Source: Myxococcus hansupus | Lineage (GTDB): Bacteria > Myxococcota > Myxococcia > Myxococcales > Myxococcaceae | Direction: 5' to 3' | NCBI RefSeq assembly: GCF_000280925.3 | Contig: NZ_CP012109.1 | Location: 1,736,001 to 1,800,000, forward strand | DNA: 64,000 bases | Shown here: positions 1-8,961 of the stretch, piece by piece | Position numbering within the stretch: position 1 is the stretch's first letter | Layout: every line of letters begins with the position of its first letter | The notes under the pieces: generated by a model | Databases searched by the model: none | What the model saw: the letters and a program-made list of their open reading frames with translations, nothing else | Told to the model about the DNA's origin: nothing | Made by a program: the position numbers and the translations under genes

Positions 1-107
1 ACCTCCTGGCCGAATCCGAGTCGTCGAATCCGAGCGAATGCTCGCATTCTGGCAGCTCATCGGCCCGGGCGCACGGTTCGCGCGGGCGCGGACGCACAGG
101 TGCCTGC

Positions 108-851
108 TTGAACACGGTTTCGTTGCTCTTGGCCTACACGTCGCGACTGCTTCCAGGAGGCGTCCTGGGCGCGGTCCTCCTGTGGCTGCTTCCCCGCTCG
201 CGCATCGAGTTGCGGCTCGCCGTGTGGGTGATGCTCTTCATCCTCATGCGGGACTTGATGACGCCGCTGGGGCTCTGGCAGTTCGGCGTGGAGGGCGGTT
301 TCTGGCTGCGCATGTCGTCGGACGCGGGCTTCCTGCTCCTGATGGGCCTGTCCTCGGCCGCCATGGTCTGGGTGATGAACGCGAGCGACCCGGCCCTCGC
401 GCGCGAGGTGGTCTGGCTGCGCGGCGGCTGGGGCGAGGCCCTGGCGTGGGGCGGCCTGGGGGCCGGGGTCGTGGTGCTCCCCGTGTGGTTCTTCTCGGGG
501 GGTGGCTCATCCGCGGGTGAGCCGGGCGCCGTCGCTCCGGCCCTGCTCCCAGTGCTGGCGGTGTTCTGCCTGCTCGGCAACTTCTACGAGGAGGTGCTCT
601 TCCGGGGCTACTTCCAGGGGCTGCTGGAGCCCTCGCTGGGGCTGTGGCGCTCCGCGGTGCTGTCCGGAGTGCTGTTCGCCTTCTGTCACGCGTTCCTCGC
701 GCTCACGGTGACGGGGGCGGGGGTGCCCCTGTTGCTCTTCACGCTCTGGGAGGGCCTCCTCGCGGGGGCGGCCCGGGCGCGCTCCGGCGTGCTCGCTTCC
801 ACGCTGCTGCACGGTGGCGCCATCTTTCTCCTGGCCTCAGGGCTCATTTGA
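108..851 (+). CDS. CPBP-family intramembrane glutamic protease
   Basis: A 247-residue multi-pass membrane protein that starts at a TTG codon. Hydrophobic segments run through its whole length. The CPBP (CAAX protease / bacteriocin-processing) motif EEVLFR lies at residues 161-166 and a conserved histidine (FCHAF) at about residue 194, so the glutamate-histidine centre of this family is present. Members cleave or process prenylated or peptide substrates inside the membrane, and many in bacteria have unknown substrates. The length is normal for the family. No neighbour points to a substrate. The TTG start is chosen because the reading is hydrophobic from there on; no strong ribosome site is visible, so the N-terminus is uncertain. 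Confidence 0.85.
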   Translation: MNTVSLLLAYTSRLLPGGVLGAVLLWLLPRSRIELRLAVWVMLFILMRDLMTPLGLWQFGVEGGFWLRMSSDAGFLLLMGLSSAAMVWVMNASDPALAREVVWLRGGWGEALAWGGLGAGVVVLPVWFFSGGGSSAGEPGAVAPALLPVLAVFCLLGNFYEEVLFRGYFQGLLEPSLGLWRSAVLSGVLFAFCHAFLALTVTGAGVPLLLFTLWEGLLAGAARARSGVLASTLLHGGAIFLLASGLI

Positions 852-948
852 GCGGGGCGTCGGCGGCTCGGAAGAAACCTGACATACACCTGTCACGGCC
901 CGGGGCCATAACTCCCTCATCCGACGCACTCACCCGGAGCACACCGTC

Positions 949-1385
949 ATGAGCGAGACCCCTTCCAACAATTCCGGCAACTTGGAGCGCCTCAAGGGAA
1001 GCTGCCACTGTGGCACGGTCCAGTTCGAGGCCGACCTGGACCTGTCGGCGCCGATGAGCCGCTGCAACTGCTCCGTCTGCATGAAGATGGGCGGGACGAC
1101 GACGCAGGTGCCCCGAAGTCCCTCCAGCTCCTCGCTGGTGAAGAGCACCTGGGCGACTACCGGGTGGGGGACAGCCCCAACTTCCGGAAGTTCTGCAAGC
1201 GCTGCGGGGTGCAGTGCTTCGGCGGCGGCTTCGTGCAGGCGCTGGGCGGCGAGTTCGCCACCGTCAACGTCGGCTGCATGGAGGGCGTGGACGTCGCGCT
1301 GCACAGCATCCAGTACTGGGACGGCTACAACAACAACTGGGCGGCGGGCACTCGCCCCCAGCCCTGGCCTCGCCAGCACGCCTGA
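949..1385 (+). pseudogene. GFA/CENP-V-type zinc protein, frameshifted
   Basis: Two overlapping frames together make one GFA-family protein of about 145 residues. The first frame begins at ATG 949 and gives the zinc-ligand motifs CHCGTVQF and CNCSVC. Near 1105-1113 the homology moves to the frame that carries [13 protein letters not shown] and then [13 protein letters not shown], ending at the stop at 1385. One missing base (for example a G before the C run at 1111) explains the shift. GFA proteins are small zinc-binding proteins named for glutathione-dependent formaldehyde activation, though most have no proven reaction. A GGAG lies 9 bases before the start. It could be a real pseudogene or a sequencing error; the intact remainder and high GC3 on both sides favour a recent event or an error. 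Confidence 0.8.
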
Positions 1386-1714
1386 CAGGGCGCCACGTAC
1401 GTGCGGCACCCCGCCAACGTGGCCGCGGTGTCGCCGTTGCTCGCGGTCCCGTATAGGAAAAGTTGTCACCCTCGGGGCTCCGCGAACAATCCCTGTCAGC
1501 CCGGTGGTCCTTCGCTCGCACGCCTTCACGACAGGGGACGTGCTTCTGTCTGCGCAAAGGCGTACGGCCCATCTGCTCTCCGGACTGATGACGTCGCGGG
1601 GCCTCGATTCGACATCCGCGCTCCCCGGTTTGTTTCTTCCGCTCGAATCCTCCCGGTGACACCCACGCGGCCCGTCGGTGTTCTTTCGCTGCATCCTGGT
1701 GAGAGGACACTGAC
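1386..1714. other. intergenic stretch, no gene recognised
   Basis: About 330 bases between the GFA gene and the di-heme peroxidase. The possible reading frames here have poor codon use and no recognisable motifs. It presumably holds the promoter of the peroxidase gene. I see no convincing promoter, but a ribosome-site-like GAGAGG precedes ATG 1715. Confidence 0.5.
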
Positions 1715-3160
1715 ATGCTTCACATGCGCATCATCGCGGGTCTGACCGGTGTCATCGCGCTGGGCGGACTCGCGGGTTGTTTGGACGGGTCGCCGGGAGG
1801 GGATGACTCCTCCGAGGAGACGACGGAGTCCCAGGCCGCGCACCTGCGGCGGGTCGCGGAGGGCAAGCGGCTCTTCAGCGAGGCGTTGCCGCACACCAAC
1901 GGACGCACCTGCGCCACCTGCCATGTCTTGGATGACGCGCTGGCGCTGTCTCCGGCGAACGTCGCCGCGCGACTCGCCACGCAGCCGGACGACCCGCTCT
2001 TCCACCGGCTCGACGCGGACGCCCCCGACGCGGAGGTCCTCACCTTCGAGAACCTGAAGCGAGGCCTTGTCCGTGTCACCCTGCCGCTGCCGGCCAACAT
2101 GGATGTCATTGATGCGGAGGGCAACGTCGTCACGCCAGCGGATCGGAACATCTCCGTCTGGCGGGCGGTGCCCAGCATCGCGGACACGGCCATCTCCGGG
2201 CCATTCCAGTTCGACGGCCGCGCGGCCACGCTGGAGGAACAGGCGCAGGTGGCCATCACCAGCCACAGTGAAGGTGGGACCGTGGAGCCCTCCGTCCTGC
2301 GGCGCATCGCCGACTTCCAGCGGAGTGAGTTCACCTCGGGCCGGGCCTTCTTCGTCGCGGGCTTGCTCGACCTGGGCGTGCCCCTGGACCGGATTCCGAC
2401 GCCGGAGGACTTCATGTGGCTCAGTCCCCAGGAGCAGCGCGGCCGTGATGTCTACAAGCGCGCCTGCGAGGGCTGTCACGGTGGCGCCGCCACGAACAAG
2501 ATGGTCCACCCGGTGCTCCACCAGCAGCTCGCCGCCACGGGGCCCGTGCTGAAGCCAGACGGCAACCTCGTTTTCAGGAGGGACCCCGTCGCGGGGCCCG
2601 TTCCGCTCCAGGCACCACGCGCGAACAGCCAGTTCGTCAACGTGGGCTTCAGCCTCTTCACGTACCTGGGACAATTGGGGCAGTTCCCCGCGTACAACGC
2701 TTCCGCGCTCTTGCCCCGCTACCGCTTCCGTTTCTACACGGACGCAACGCGCCAGCAGGCCGTGACGGAGCTGCCGCCTGTTCCCGTGACGGCCAGCGGC
2801 GACCCCATGGACCCGACGCCCGCGTTGGACGCCAACGGTCTGCCCATCGTTGGTCCCACCTTCTTTCCCCAGTGGTTCTCCACCGACCCCGGCCGCGCGC
2901 TCATCACCGGCAACCCCGAGGACTTCGAGGCCTTCGACATGCCGGCACTCCGCGGCATCGCGAAGACGGCGCCGTACTTCCACGACAATGCCTTTGAAAC
3001 GCTGGAGGAGGTCGTGGACGCCTACAGCCAGCTCGTCCTGCCCGCGCTGCCCGCGTTGGGGCTGCCGCCCGTCCAGCCTTCAGAGACGCCGGGTGGAGAC
3101 CTCGAGTCGCTTTCCCCAGCGGAAAAGAAGAACCTGCTGCGCTTTCTCCAGCGGCTCTGA
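1715..3160 (+). CDS. di-heme cytochrome c peroxidase/MauG-family lipoprotein
   Basis: A 481-residue exported protein. The N-terminus is a lipoprotein signal with lipobox LAGC (Cys22), so it should be anchored in the envelope. Two c-type heme sites are visible: CATCH at residues 66-70 and CEGCH at about 251-255. Two widely spaced CxxCH motifs in a protein of this size are typical of the bacterial di-heme peroxidase/MauG family, which reduces peroxide with electrons from small cytochromes or oxidises protein substrates. The C-terminal third contains the PALRGIAKTAPYFHD-type segment common in this family. A GAGAGG precedes the ATG; a second ATG three codons in is also possible. The gene stands alone and converges on leuS. 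The physiological substrate cannot be told. Confidence 0.85.
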   Translation: MLHMRIIAGLTGVIALGGLAGCLDGSPGGDDSSEETTESQAAHLRRVAEGKRLFSEALPHTNGRTCATCHVLDDALALSPANVAARLATQPDDPLFHRLDADAPDAEVLTFENLKRGLVRVTLPLPANMDVIDAEGNVVTPADRNISVWRAVPSIADTAISGPFQFDGRAATLEEQAQVAITSHSEGGTVEPSVLRRIADFQRSEFTSGRAFFVAGLLDLGVPLDRIPTPEDFMWLSPQEQRGRDVYKRACEGCHGGAATNKMVHPVLHQQLAATGPVLKPDGNLVFRRDPVAGPVPLQAPRANSQFVNVGFSLFTYLGQLGQFPAYNASALLPRYRFRFYTDATRQQAVTELPPVPVTASGDPMDPTPALDANGLPIVGPTFFPQWFSTDPGRALITGNPEDFEAFDMPALRGIAKTAPYFHDNAFETLEEVVDAYSQLVLPALPALGLPPVQPSETPGGDLESLSPAEKKNLLRFLQRL

Positions 3161-3204
3161 CCCGGCCCATGTCTCCACCCAGGGGGCTTCGACAAGGACG
3201 AAGC

Positions 3205-3235
3205 AAGGCGCGGCCAGGGTCCAGTGCCGCGCCTT
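3205..3235. terminator. hairpin between convergent genes
   Basis: A perfect 10-bp inverted repeat (AAGGCGCGGC at 3205-3214 and GCCGCGCCTT at 3226-3235, 11-base loop) sits between the peroxidase stop at 3160 and the leftward reading that stops at 3251. It has no long T run, so it is a plausible but weak bidirectional terminator. It lies 16 bases after the stop of the coding-like fragment described next. Confidence 0.5.
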
Positions 3236-3250
3236 CCCCGTCAGCAGTCG

Positions 3251-3425
3251 CTACAGATTGTCGATGGCCTTCACCGGCACGTCGGTGACCTCGTGCCACG
3301 TGTTTCCGGCCGGGTACTTGTCGTTGGCGGTGCCGCTCTTCCAGTCGTCGTCGAGCACCCTGCGCAGGGAGAGGTTCGGCGGCAGCACGGGCCCGGCGTC
3401 GGGCCCGAGTCCCCACGTCGGTTCA
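3251..3425 (-). pseudogene. coding-like C-terminal fragment downstream of leuS
   Basis: Just past the leuS stop, on the same strand, one frame reads about 55 residues with strongly GC-ending codons before a TAG at 3251. It includes stretches such as DDDWKSGTANDKYPAGNTWH and ends in VPVKAIDNL. There is no start codon of its own between the leuS end and this stretch, and further upstream the frame only runs out of frame through leuS. It therefore looks like the tail of a gene whose front has been lost, ending 16 bases before a hairpin. I do not recognise the family. It could also be a chance open frame in GC-rich DNA. Confidence 0.35.
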
Positions 3426-5909
3426 GCCGACGACCAGGTTGATGATGCGGCCCGGGACGTAGACGAACTTCTTCTCCGTCTTGCCCTGGGTATGCGCCAG
3501 GACGTTGGGGTCCTCCGCGATGGCGGCGCGGACATCGGCCTCGGTGGCGTCGCGGCGCAGCTTCACCTTGCTCCGCAGCTTCCCGTTCACCTGGACGCCC
3601 ATCTCGACGACATCGTCCACGGTGAGGGCGGGGTCGTAGGAAGGCCAGGGCTCGTAGGCCAGCGTCTGCGTGCCACCCAGCCGCTGCCACAGCTCCTCGG
3701 CCAGGTGGGGCGCGAAGGGCGACAGCAGCAGCGCGAAGGTCCGGGCCGCCTCCAGCGAGACGCGAGGAATCTCCGCGAGCCGGTTGGTGAGAATCATCAG
3801 CGCGCTGACGGCGGTGTTGAGCCGCAGCGAGTCGATGTCCTCGCCCACCTTCTTGATGGTCTTGTGCAGCAGGCGGAGCGTCTCCTCGTCGAGCGTGAGC
3901 CCGTCGGAGCCGGGCTCCTCCTTCACGAACGCCAGCGTGTTCCACGCGCGGTCGAGGAAGCGGCGGACGCCGGTGACGCCCTGGGTCTGCCAGGGCTTCA
4001 CGGCCTCGAGCGGGCCCATGAACATCTCATAGACACGCAGCGCGTCGGCGCCGTGGCGTTGGACGACCTCGTCGGGGTTGACGACGTTGCCGCGCGACTT
4101 GGACATCTTCTCGTTGTTCTCGCCGAGAATCATCCCCTGGTGGACCAGCTTGCCGAAGGGCTCGGGATGCGAGACGACGCCGCAGTCGAAGAGGACCTTG
4201 TGCCAGAAGCGGGCGTAGAGCAGGTGGAGCACCGCGTGCTCGGAGCCGCCGACGTACAGGTCCACGGGCATCCAGGCGTCGTACGCCTCCTTCGAGAAGG
4301 CGGCCTGGGTGTTGTGCGGGTCGATGAAGCGCAGGTAGTACCAGCACGAGCCCGCCCACTGCGGCATGGTGTTGGTCTCACGCGCGAACCACTGGCCGTC
4401 CTTCTGGAAGAAGCGCCAGTCGAGCGCACGGGACAGCGGCCCCGCCGGGTCGTCCGAGGGCTTGAAGTCCTCGAGCTCGGGCAGCCGCACGGGCAGCTCG
4501 CTCTCCGGCACGGCGATGGGCCGGTCATAGCGCACCGTGTGCGGGTGTTGGCGCGGGTCCGTGGAGCCGGCGTGCAACTCGACGGGGAAGTACACGGGGA
4601 TGGGCTCGCCCCAGTAGCGCTGGCGGGAGAAGACCCAGTCGCGCAGCCGGTACTGCACCCGGCGCGTGCCCAGCGTCTTCGCCTCCAGGTGGGCAATCAT
4701 CGCGGCCTTGGCTTCGGGCGTGCGCTGGCCGTCGAGGAACCCCGAGCGGACCGCGACGCCGTCCGCGGTGACGGCCTCGGTCCAGGCGGCGGTGTCGTGG
4801 AGCTGGCCGTCGGGTGAGACGACCTCGACCACGGGCAGCCCGAAGGCGCGGGCGAATTCGAAGTCGCGCTCGTCGTGCGCGGGCACGCTCATGATGGCGC
4901 CGGTGCCGTAGGAGCCCAGCACGAAGTCCGCCACCCAGATGGGCAGCCGCGCCCCGGTGAGGGGATGAAGCGCGTGGGCGCCCGTGAACTCACCTGTCTT
5001 CGTCTTGGTGAGGGCCGTGCGGTCCATGTCGCTCTTGCTGACCACCGCGTCCCGGTAGGCGAGCACCTTCTGCCGGTGCTCCGGGGTGGTGAGCGACTCG
5101 AGCAGCGGGTGCTCGGGCGCGATGACCATGTACGTGGCGCCGAAGAGGGTGTCCGGGCGCGTGGTGAAGATGCGGAGCTTCTCGTCGCGGCCCTCCAGCG
5201 CGAAGTCCACCTCGGCGCCTTCGCTGCGGCCAATCCAGTGGACCTGCTTCTCCTTCGTCTCCGGCCAGTCGAGCCCCTGGAGCTCCTGCGCCAGGCGGTC
5301 CGCGTAGGCGGTGATGCGCAGCGTCCACTGACGCAGCGGGAGGCGAATCACGGGGTGTCCACCGCGCTCGCTCTTTCCGTCGATGACCTCTTCGTTGGCG
5401 AGCACGGTGCCGAGGACAGGGCACCAGTTCACCGGCAGCTCGGCCTGGTAGGCGAGGCCGCGGTCGAAGAGCTTGAGGAAGATCCACTGCGTCCAGCGGA
5501 CGTAGTCCTCGTCGGTGGTGGCCAGCTCGCGCGACCAGTCATACGAGAAGCCGAGCGACTTGAGCTGCCGCTTGAAGGTGGCGATGTTCTTCGCGGTCGT
5601 CTGGGCGGGGTGGGTGCCCGTCTCGATGGCGTGCTGTTCGGCGGGGAGCCCGAACGAGTCCCAGCCCATGGGGTGGAGCACATCCACGCCGCGCATGCGC
5701 TGGTAGCGGGCGACGATGTCGGTGGCGGTGTAGCCCTCCGGGTGGCCCACGTGGAGCCCCGAGCCGGACGGGTAGGGGAACATGTCGAGGATGTAGGCCT
5801 TGGGCCGGCCCGGGTGACGGCGGGCCTCGAAGGTCTTCTCCTGCTCCCATCGGGCCTGCCATTTGGGCTCGATGGACGATGGGTCGTACTTGGGACGCTC
5901 GGTGGACAT
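3423..5909 (-). CDS. leuS: leucyl-tRNA synthetase
   Basis: An 828-residue class I aminoacyl-tRNA synthetase that charges tRNA-Leu in the cytoplasm. The HIGH-type motif reads HVGH at residues 53-56, inside [18 protein letters not shown], and the KMSKS motif lies at residues 601-605 ([12 protein letters not shown]). The editing (CP1) domain lies between them, with the T-rich and GTGAIM-type segments expected of bacterial LeuRS. The C-terminus ends in [10 protein letters not shown], the usual LeuRS ending, so the protein is complete. The start at 5909 ([10 protein letters not shown]) is chosen over an upstream in-frame start at 5978 because homology begins there. Housekeeping gene; nothing unusual in it. 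Confidence 0.97.
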   Translation of the reverse strand: MSTERPKYDPSSIEPKWQARWEQEKTFEARRHPGRPKAYILDMFPYPSGSGLHVGHPEGYTATDIVARYQRMRGVDVLHPMGWDSFGLPAEQHAIETGTHPAQTTAKNIATFKRQLKSLGFSYDWSRELATTDEDYVRWTQWIFLKLFDRGLAYQAELPVNWCPVLGTVLANEEVIDGKSERGGHPVIRLPLRQWTLRITAYADRLAQELQGLDWPETKEKQVHWIGRSEGAEVDFALEGRDEKLRIFTTRPDTLFGATYMVIAPEHPLLESLTTPEHRQKVLAYRDAVVSKSDMDRTALTKTKTGEFTGAHALHPLTGARLPIWVADFVLGSYGTGAIMSVPAHDERDFEFARAFGLPVVEVVSPDGQLHDTAAWTEAVTADGVAVRSGFLDGQRTPEAKAAMIAHLEAKTLGTRRVQYRLRDWVFSRQRYWGEPIPVYFPVELHAGSTDPRQHPHTVRYDRPIAVPESELPVRLPELEDFKPSDDPAGPLSRALDWRFFQKDGQWFARETNTMPQWAGSCWYYLRFIDPHNTQAAFSKEAYDAWMPVDLYVGGSEHAVLHLLYARFWHKVLFDCGVVSHPEPFGKLVHQGMILGENNEKMSKSRGNVVNPDEVVQRHGADALRVYEMFMGPLEAVKPWQTQGVTGVRRFLDRAWNTLAFVKEEPGSDGLTLDEETLRLLHKTIKKVGEDIDSLRLNTAVSALMILTNRLAEIPRVSLEAARTFALLLSPFAPHLAEELWQRLGGTQTLAYEPWPSYDPALTVDDVVEMGVQVNGKLRSKVKLRRDATEADVRAAIAEDPNVLAHTQGKTEKKFVYVPGRIINLVVG

Positions 5910-6000
5910 TGCGGCGGTATGTAGCACAACGCCAGGAGAGTCCCTCGGCCTCCGGGGCAGGCCGGTGCGCACGCCCACCCAGGGGCCGCACCGTCATGAT

Positions 6001-6629
6001 TCACTCCGGTATCAGTGTCCGTGCCACGTGTTGCACGTACTCGGCCCGGGCGCGGCTCGTGCCCAGCGTCTCCGGACTGGCGAGGGAGAGGTGCAGGAGG
6101 CCCACGTAGGTGGAATACGCCTGGAGCGCCCATTTGCGAGCCTCGCTCACCGGCAACCCCAGCGCCTTGTACAGCTTCGTGACGTAATCGATGCGTCGCC
6201 GCGACACCCGCGCGAGGACGGGTTGGATGCGAGGGTCCGATGAAGCCCCGCGACGAGGGCGACCTCAATCTTGCCGTGCGCGCCCTGTTCGAAGGTCATC
6301 GACAGCAGTTGGCGGAGCTGTTCCCGGGGCTCCGATAGCGCCTCCAGCCGTTGGATGACCCGCGTGGTCGCCAGCTCTTCCCACCGTGAGAGCGCGGCCT
6401 GGAGGACGTCCGCCCGGTCCTTGTAGTGCCAGTAGAAGCCGCCCTTCGTCACCCCCAGGCTTCGTGCCAGCCGCTCCACGGACAGCGTCTCCACGCCGTT
6501 CGCCAGGCTCCACAGCGCGGCATCCGCCCAGTCCTCCGCCGACAACCCGGGCCCCCGATGGGACTGGCGGATGTCATCGATACTCCTCAGGGGAGAAGGG
6601 GCCGGGGCTCGGGAAGTAGCGCGTCTCAT
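6001..6629 (-). pseudogene. TetR/AcrR-family regulator, frameshifted
   Basis: The N-terminal frame from ATG 6629 gives a TetR-type DNA-binding domain: LSVERLARSLGVTKGGFYWHYKDR is the classic helix-turn-helix at about residues 49-72. After VALVAG the homology moves to another frame (SSDPRIQPVLARVSRRR and on to the stop at 6001). The shift lies at about 6241-6246 and fits the loss of one base (for example CTTTCA read as CTTCA). Joined, the protein would be about 208 residues, normal for the family. It is divergent from the DUF2867 gene, and a palindrome lies between them, so it is probably that gene's repressor. Either a true pseudogene or a sequencing error. Confidence 0.8.
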
Positions 6630-6694
6630 CGTCCTCTCCAGTCTGGCGGACCTCGTTCACGGTGTCGAGGCTGCGTGCTTGCCAGGCCTGGGGC

Positions 6695-6730
6695 TATACG
6701 GTTCCGTATCGCGATACGGGAGCGTATCGG
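6695..6730. promoter_or_regulatory. probable TetR operator
   Basis: A perfect 16-bp palindrome, CCGTATCGCGATACGG, at 6704-6719 lies between the divergent TetR and DUF2867 genes. Related half-sites flank it: TATACGG at 6695-6701 and CGTATCGG at 6723-6730. Two overlapping dyads of this kind are typical of TetR operators that bind two dimers. Assignment to the neighbouring TetR protein is inferred from position. Confidence 0.7.
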
Positions 6731-6751
6731 ATGGCTGGAATGGAGGCGGAG

Positions 6752-7348
6752 ATGCGAGTGACGAAGGGGGCGCTGCCGAGGGTCATCGCGGCACTTCGCG
6801 AAGTCGTGGGTGTCGTGCTCTTCAAGACGCGTGTCTTCGTCCAGTCGCGGCAGCCCCGCGTGCTACCGGCCGTGCTGCGTCCCTTCGCGCAGGGCGCGGA
6901 CCACGTGGACGTGAAGACCGTGGAGTCCCGGGCCACGCTGCGCGAGTTCCTCGCGGGCCTCATGTCGTACCAGCCCGCGTGGGTGACGGCGCTGTACGGG
7001 GTCAGGGCCGTGTTCGTGCGGTTGCTCGGCATGCGGCAGCAGGGCGTGCCTCGGCAGGTGCTGTTTCGGCCAGAAGACATCCCGATGACGCCGGGCCGCG
7101 AGGCCGGTTTCTTCACCGTGCGCCATGCCGAGGAGGAACACGTGTGGGTTGTCGCCGCCGCGGACACGCACCTGGAGGCCACGCTGGCGGTGGTGATGGA
7201 GCCCACGAGCGGCCCCTTCCGACGCTTCCACGTGGTGACGTTGGTGCACTATCGGAACTGGGCGGGGCCGGTGTACTTCAATGTCATCCGGCCCTTTCAC
7301 CACCTCGTCGTCGAGCGCATGGCCCGCAGCGGGGCGCGCGTCGCGTGA
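6752..7348 (+). CDS. DUF2867-family protein
   Basis: A 198-residue protein of the DUF2867 type, with the family-like core LFRPEDIP, GFFTVRHAEEEHVWVVAAAD and a C-terminal FHHLVVERMA segment. DUF2867 domains occur alone or fused to NAD-binding oxidoreductases; no reaction is established. The start at 6752 is chosen because GGAGG (6742-6746) lies 5 bases before it; in-frame ATGs at 6731 and 6740 are possible but sit within or next to the operator. Divergent from the TetR gene and probably under its control. Confidence 0.7.
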   Translation: MRVTKGALPRVIAALREVVGVVLFKTRVFVQSRQPRVLPAVLRPFAQGADHVDVKTVESRATLREFLAGLMSYQPAWVTALYGVRAVFVRLLGMRQQGVPRQVLFRPEDIPMTPGREAGFFTVRHAEEEHVWVVAAADTHLEATLAVVMEPTSGPFRRFHVVTLVHYRNWAGPVYFNVIRPFHHLVVERMARSGARVA

Positions 7349-7360
7349 CGGGTGGGCCGC

Positions 7361-8071
7361 TCAGGGCCTCCGTCGGCCACGGGCACGAAAGAGGTCATCG
7401 TAGAGGCTCAGGAAGAGGTGTCCGCCCAGCGCGAGCCCCTGCTCAATCACGTGCGCCGCCGCGGTGTCTGCTTCATGGGGGGCGTCGAGTTGCTGGATGA
7501 AGCCCTCGGCGTGCAGTTCGTCGAGGTCCGCGTGCGTGGGGTAGTGGACCACCTGCGCCGCGTTCAGCCATCCGCGCTCGACGATGCTCCGCCCCAGCGC
7601 CAGGGAGATGCCGCTGAACAGGTCCTCGATGATGCCGAACACGGCCAGGCCAGTGCGCGTGTCCTCGAAGGCGGCGATGCCCGTCAGCGCGAGGTTGAAG
7701 GCTCGCACTTCGGGCCAGGACACCAGCGCGTCGACCTGCGTGGCCGGGACGCCCAGTCGCTCCAGGAGCGTCCGGAACGTGTGCTCGTGGCCATGCGCCA
7801 AGGTGCCACGTCCATGCTCATCGAAGACATTCTCCACCAGGGGAAGGCGCTGGCTGGCGTGTGGCAGGCGGCTGGCGAGCACCGCCATGGGCCGGGAGAA
7901 GTGCGCGACCGCGGCGAAGAACTGGAGCTGCGTTTCGACGAAGTCCTCCCTCGCGAAGGTGCCCTCGCGCAGCGCGCGGAAGTAGGGCGTGTCCGGAACA
8001 TTCCACGCCGTCTTGAGTCCGGCGATGTGCTGACGGAGCCTCAGATTTCGGACGAGGGAAGGTGAATCCAT
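7361..8071 (-). CDS. heme-oxygenase-fold (iron-containing redox) enzyme
   Basis: A 236-residue all-helical protein of the iron-containing redox enzyme / TenA-PqqC-like superfamily. Candidate metal-ligand segments are FVETQLQFFAAV, ENVFDEHGRG followed by HGHEHTF, and IEDLF. Known relatives (for example the UndA type) are non-heme diiron oxidases that act on fatty acids or amino acids, but this member's substrate is unknown. It is the last gene of a three-gene leftward operon: its start (ATG 8071, MDSPSLVRNL) overlaps the end of the GNAT gene by 31 bases. An upstream in-frame start at 8119 is less likely. Context with a BtaA-like enzyme suggests a lipid or amino-acid headgroup substrate (inference). 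Confidence 0.7.
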   Translation of the reverse strand: MDSPSLVRNLRLRQHIAGLKTAWNVPDTPYFRALREGTFAREDFVETQLQFFAAVAHFSRPMAVLASRLPHASQRLPLVENVFDEHGRGTLAHGHEHTFRTLLERLGVPATQVDALVSWPEVRAFNLALTGIAAFEDTRTGLAVFGIIEDLFSGISLALGRSIVERGWLNAAQVVHYPTHADLDELHAEGFIQQLDAPHEADTAAAHVIEQGLALGGHLFLSLYDDLFRARGRRRP

Positions 8072-8961
8072 GCGGGCGCTAGTACCGGAAAGGACAGGTC
8101 CAGGGAATAGACGGTGCACACGGAGTCGGGCGAGATGCCCTCACCGCGAAGCCAGGTGACGTGGTCCTCCAGCTTCTCGTCAATGCTGACGCACGCGAGC
8201 GCTTCATCGTTCCATCCCGCGAGCTCCGCGCCACAGTTTCGCAGGTATTCACCCCAGCCCTGCGTCCAGTGCTCCGGCGGCGCCGGGAGGTGAATCAGTG
8301 GCCACGGGCGTCCTGTCGAATGTCGCTGGAGGTCCTTGCTGCCCGCGGTGGAGCACCATCCCGCCCCCTCCATGTGGCGGCCCGGCGAGGGCCCCAGGCA
8401 GAGGCCTTCGCCCGTGGGTGGGGGCGGGGCTGCTCGCGTGTCCAAGGCCGCCAGCCGCGCCGGCGGCACGAAGTAGAGCGCGAGCCGGCTCGCCGGACGC
8501 CCCATCCGCAGGGGATTCCAACCGCGCGCCGCGCGCATCACGTCGCCCCTCGCGCCTCGCATCGCCGCGCCATACAGGAAACGCGTTCGCCGCAGGGGCG
8601 GGAGGAGGAAGAGGTGCTTGAGCCCTTCCAGCAGCAGCCGCGTCGACAGGCCCGCGCCCCGTGCCTCCTTCGCCAGCTTGAGGTCACAGATGTAGAGCGC
8701 GTCCGCCCTCCGCGCACCCCGTGCCACGGTCCGGGCCACACCCGTCACCGAGCCGAGCAGCGTGTCTCCTCGCAGGGCGAGCAGGAAGTACGCCTCGCCC
8801 ATCGAGGAGAAGAACGGGTGGTAGGTGGGGCCGTGGTCGATGAAGAAGTGGTCGGCTCCATCCGCCAACGGGTAGTGGATGCCCTGCTCCAGCAGGCGCA
8901 GGCGTTCGACATAGGGCCCGAGCGTGTCGGGCCGCGCCACGACGAAGCGGACGTCTTTCAT
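8041..8961 (-). CDS. GNAT-type N-acyltransferase domain protein
   Basis: A 306-residue protein whose first half reads as a GNAT acyl-CoA-dependent transferase. The core runs through AYFLLALRGDTLLGSVTGVARTV, ADALYICDLKLAKEARGAGL (the acetyl-CoA-binding R/Q-x-x-G-x-G/A region, here KEARGAGLS) and LLLEGLKHLFL. The second half (about residues 180-306) has no family I recognise. It sits in the middle of an operon: ATGA overlap (8958-8961) with the BtaA-like gene upstream, and a 31-base overlap with the heme-oxygenase-fold gene downstream. Such tight coupling suggests the three proteins act in one pathway. Confidence 0.7.
   Translation of the reverse strand: MKDVRFVVARPDTLGPYVERLRLLEQGIHYPLADGADHFFIDHGPTYHPFFSSMGEAYFLLALRGDTLLGSVTGVARTVARGARRADALYICDLKLAKEARGAGLSTRLLLEGLKHLFLLPPLRRTRFLYGAAMRGARGDVMRAARGWNPLRMGRPASRLALYFVPPARLAALDTRAAPPPPTGEGLCLGPSPGRHMEGAGWCSTAGSKDLQRHSTGRPWPLIHLPAPPEHWTQGWGEYLRNCGAELAGWNDEALACVSIDEKLEDHVTWLRGEGISPDSVCTVYSLDLSFPVLAPAWIHLPSSEI

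Noticed and set aside
1526-2983. A 485-codon leftward frame over the di-heme peroxidase
   Set aside because: The plus-strand protein has a lipobox and two CxxCH sites; the antisense frame has no recognisable feature.
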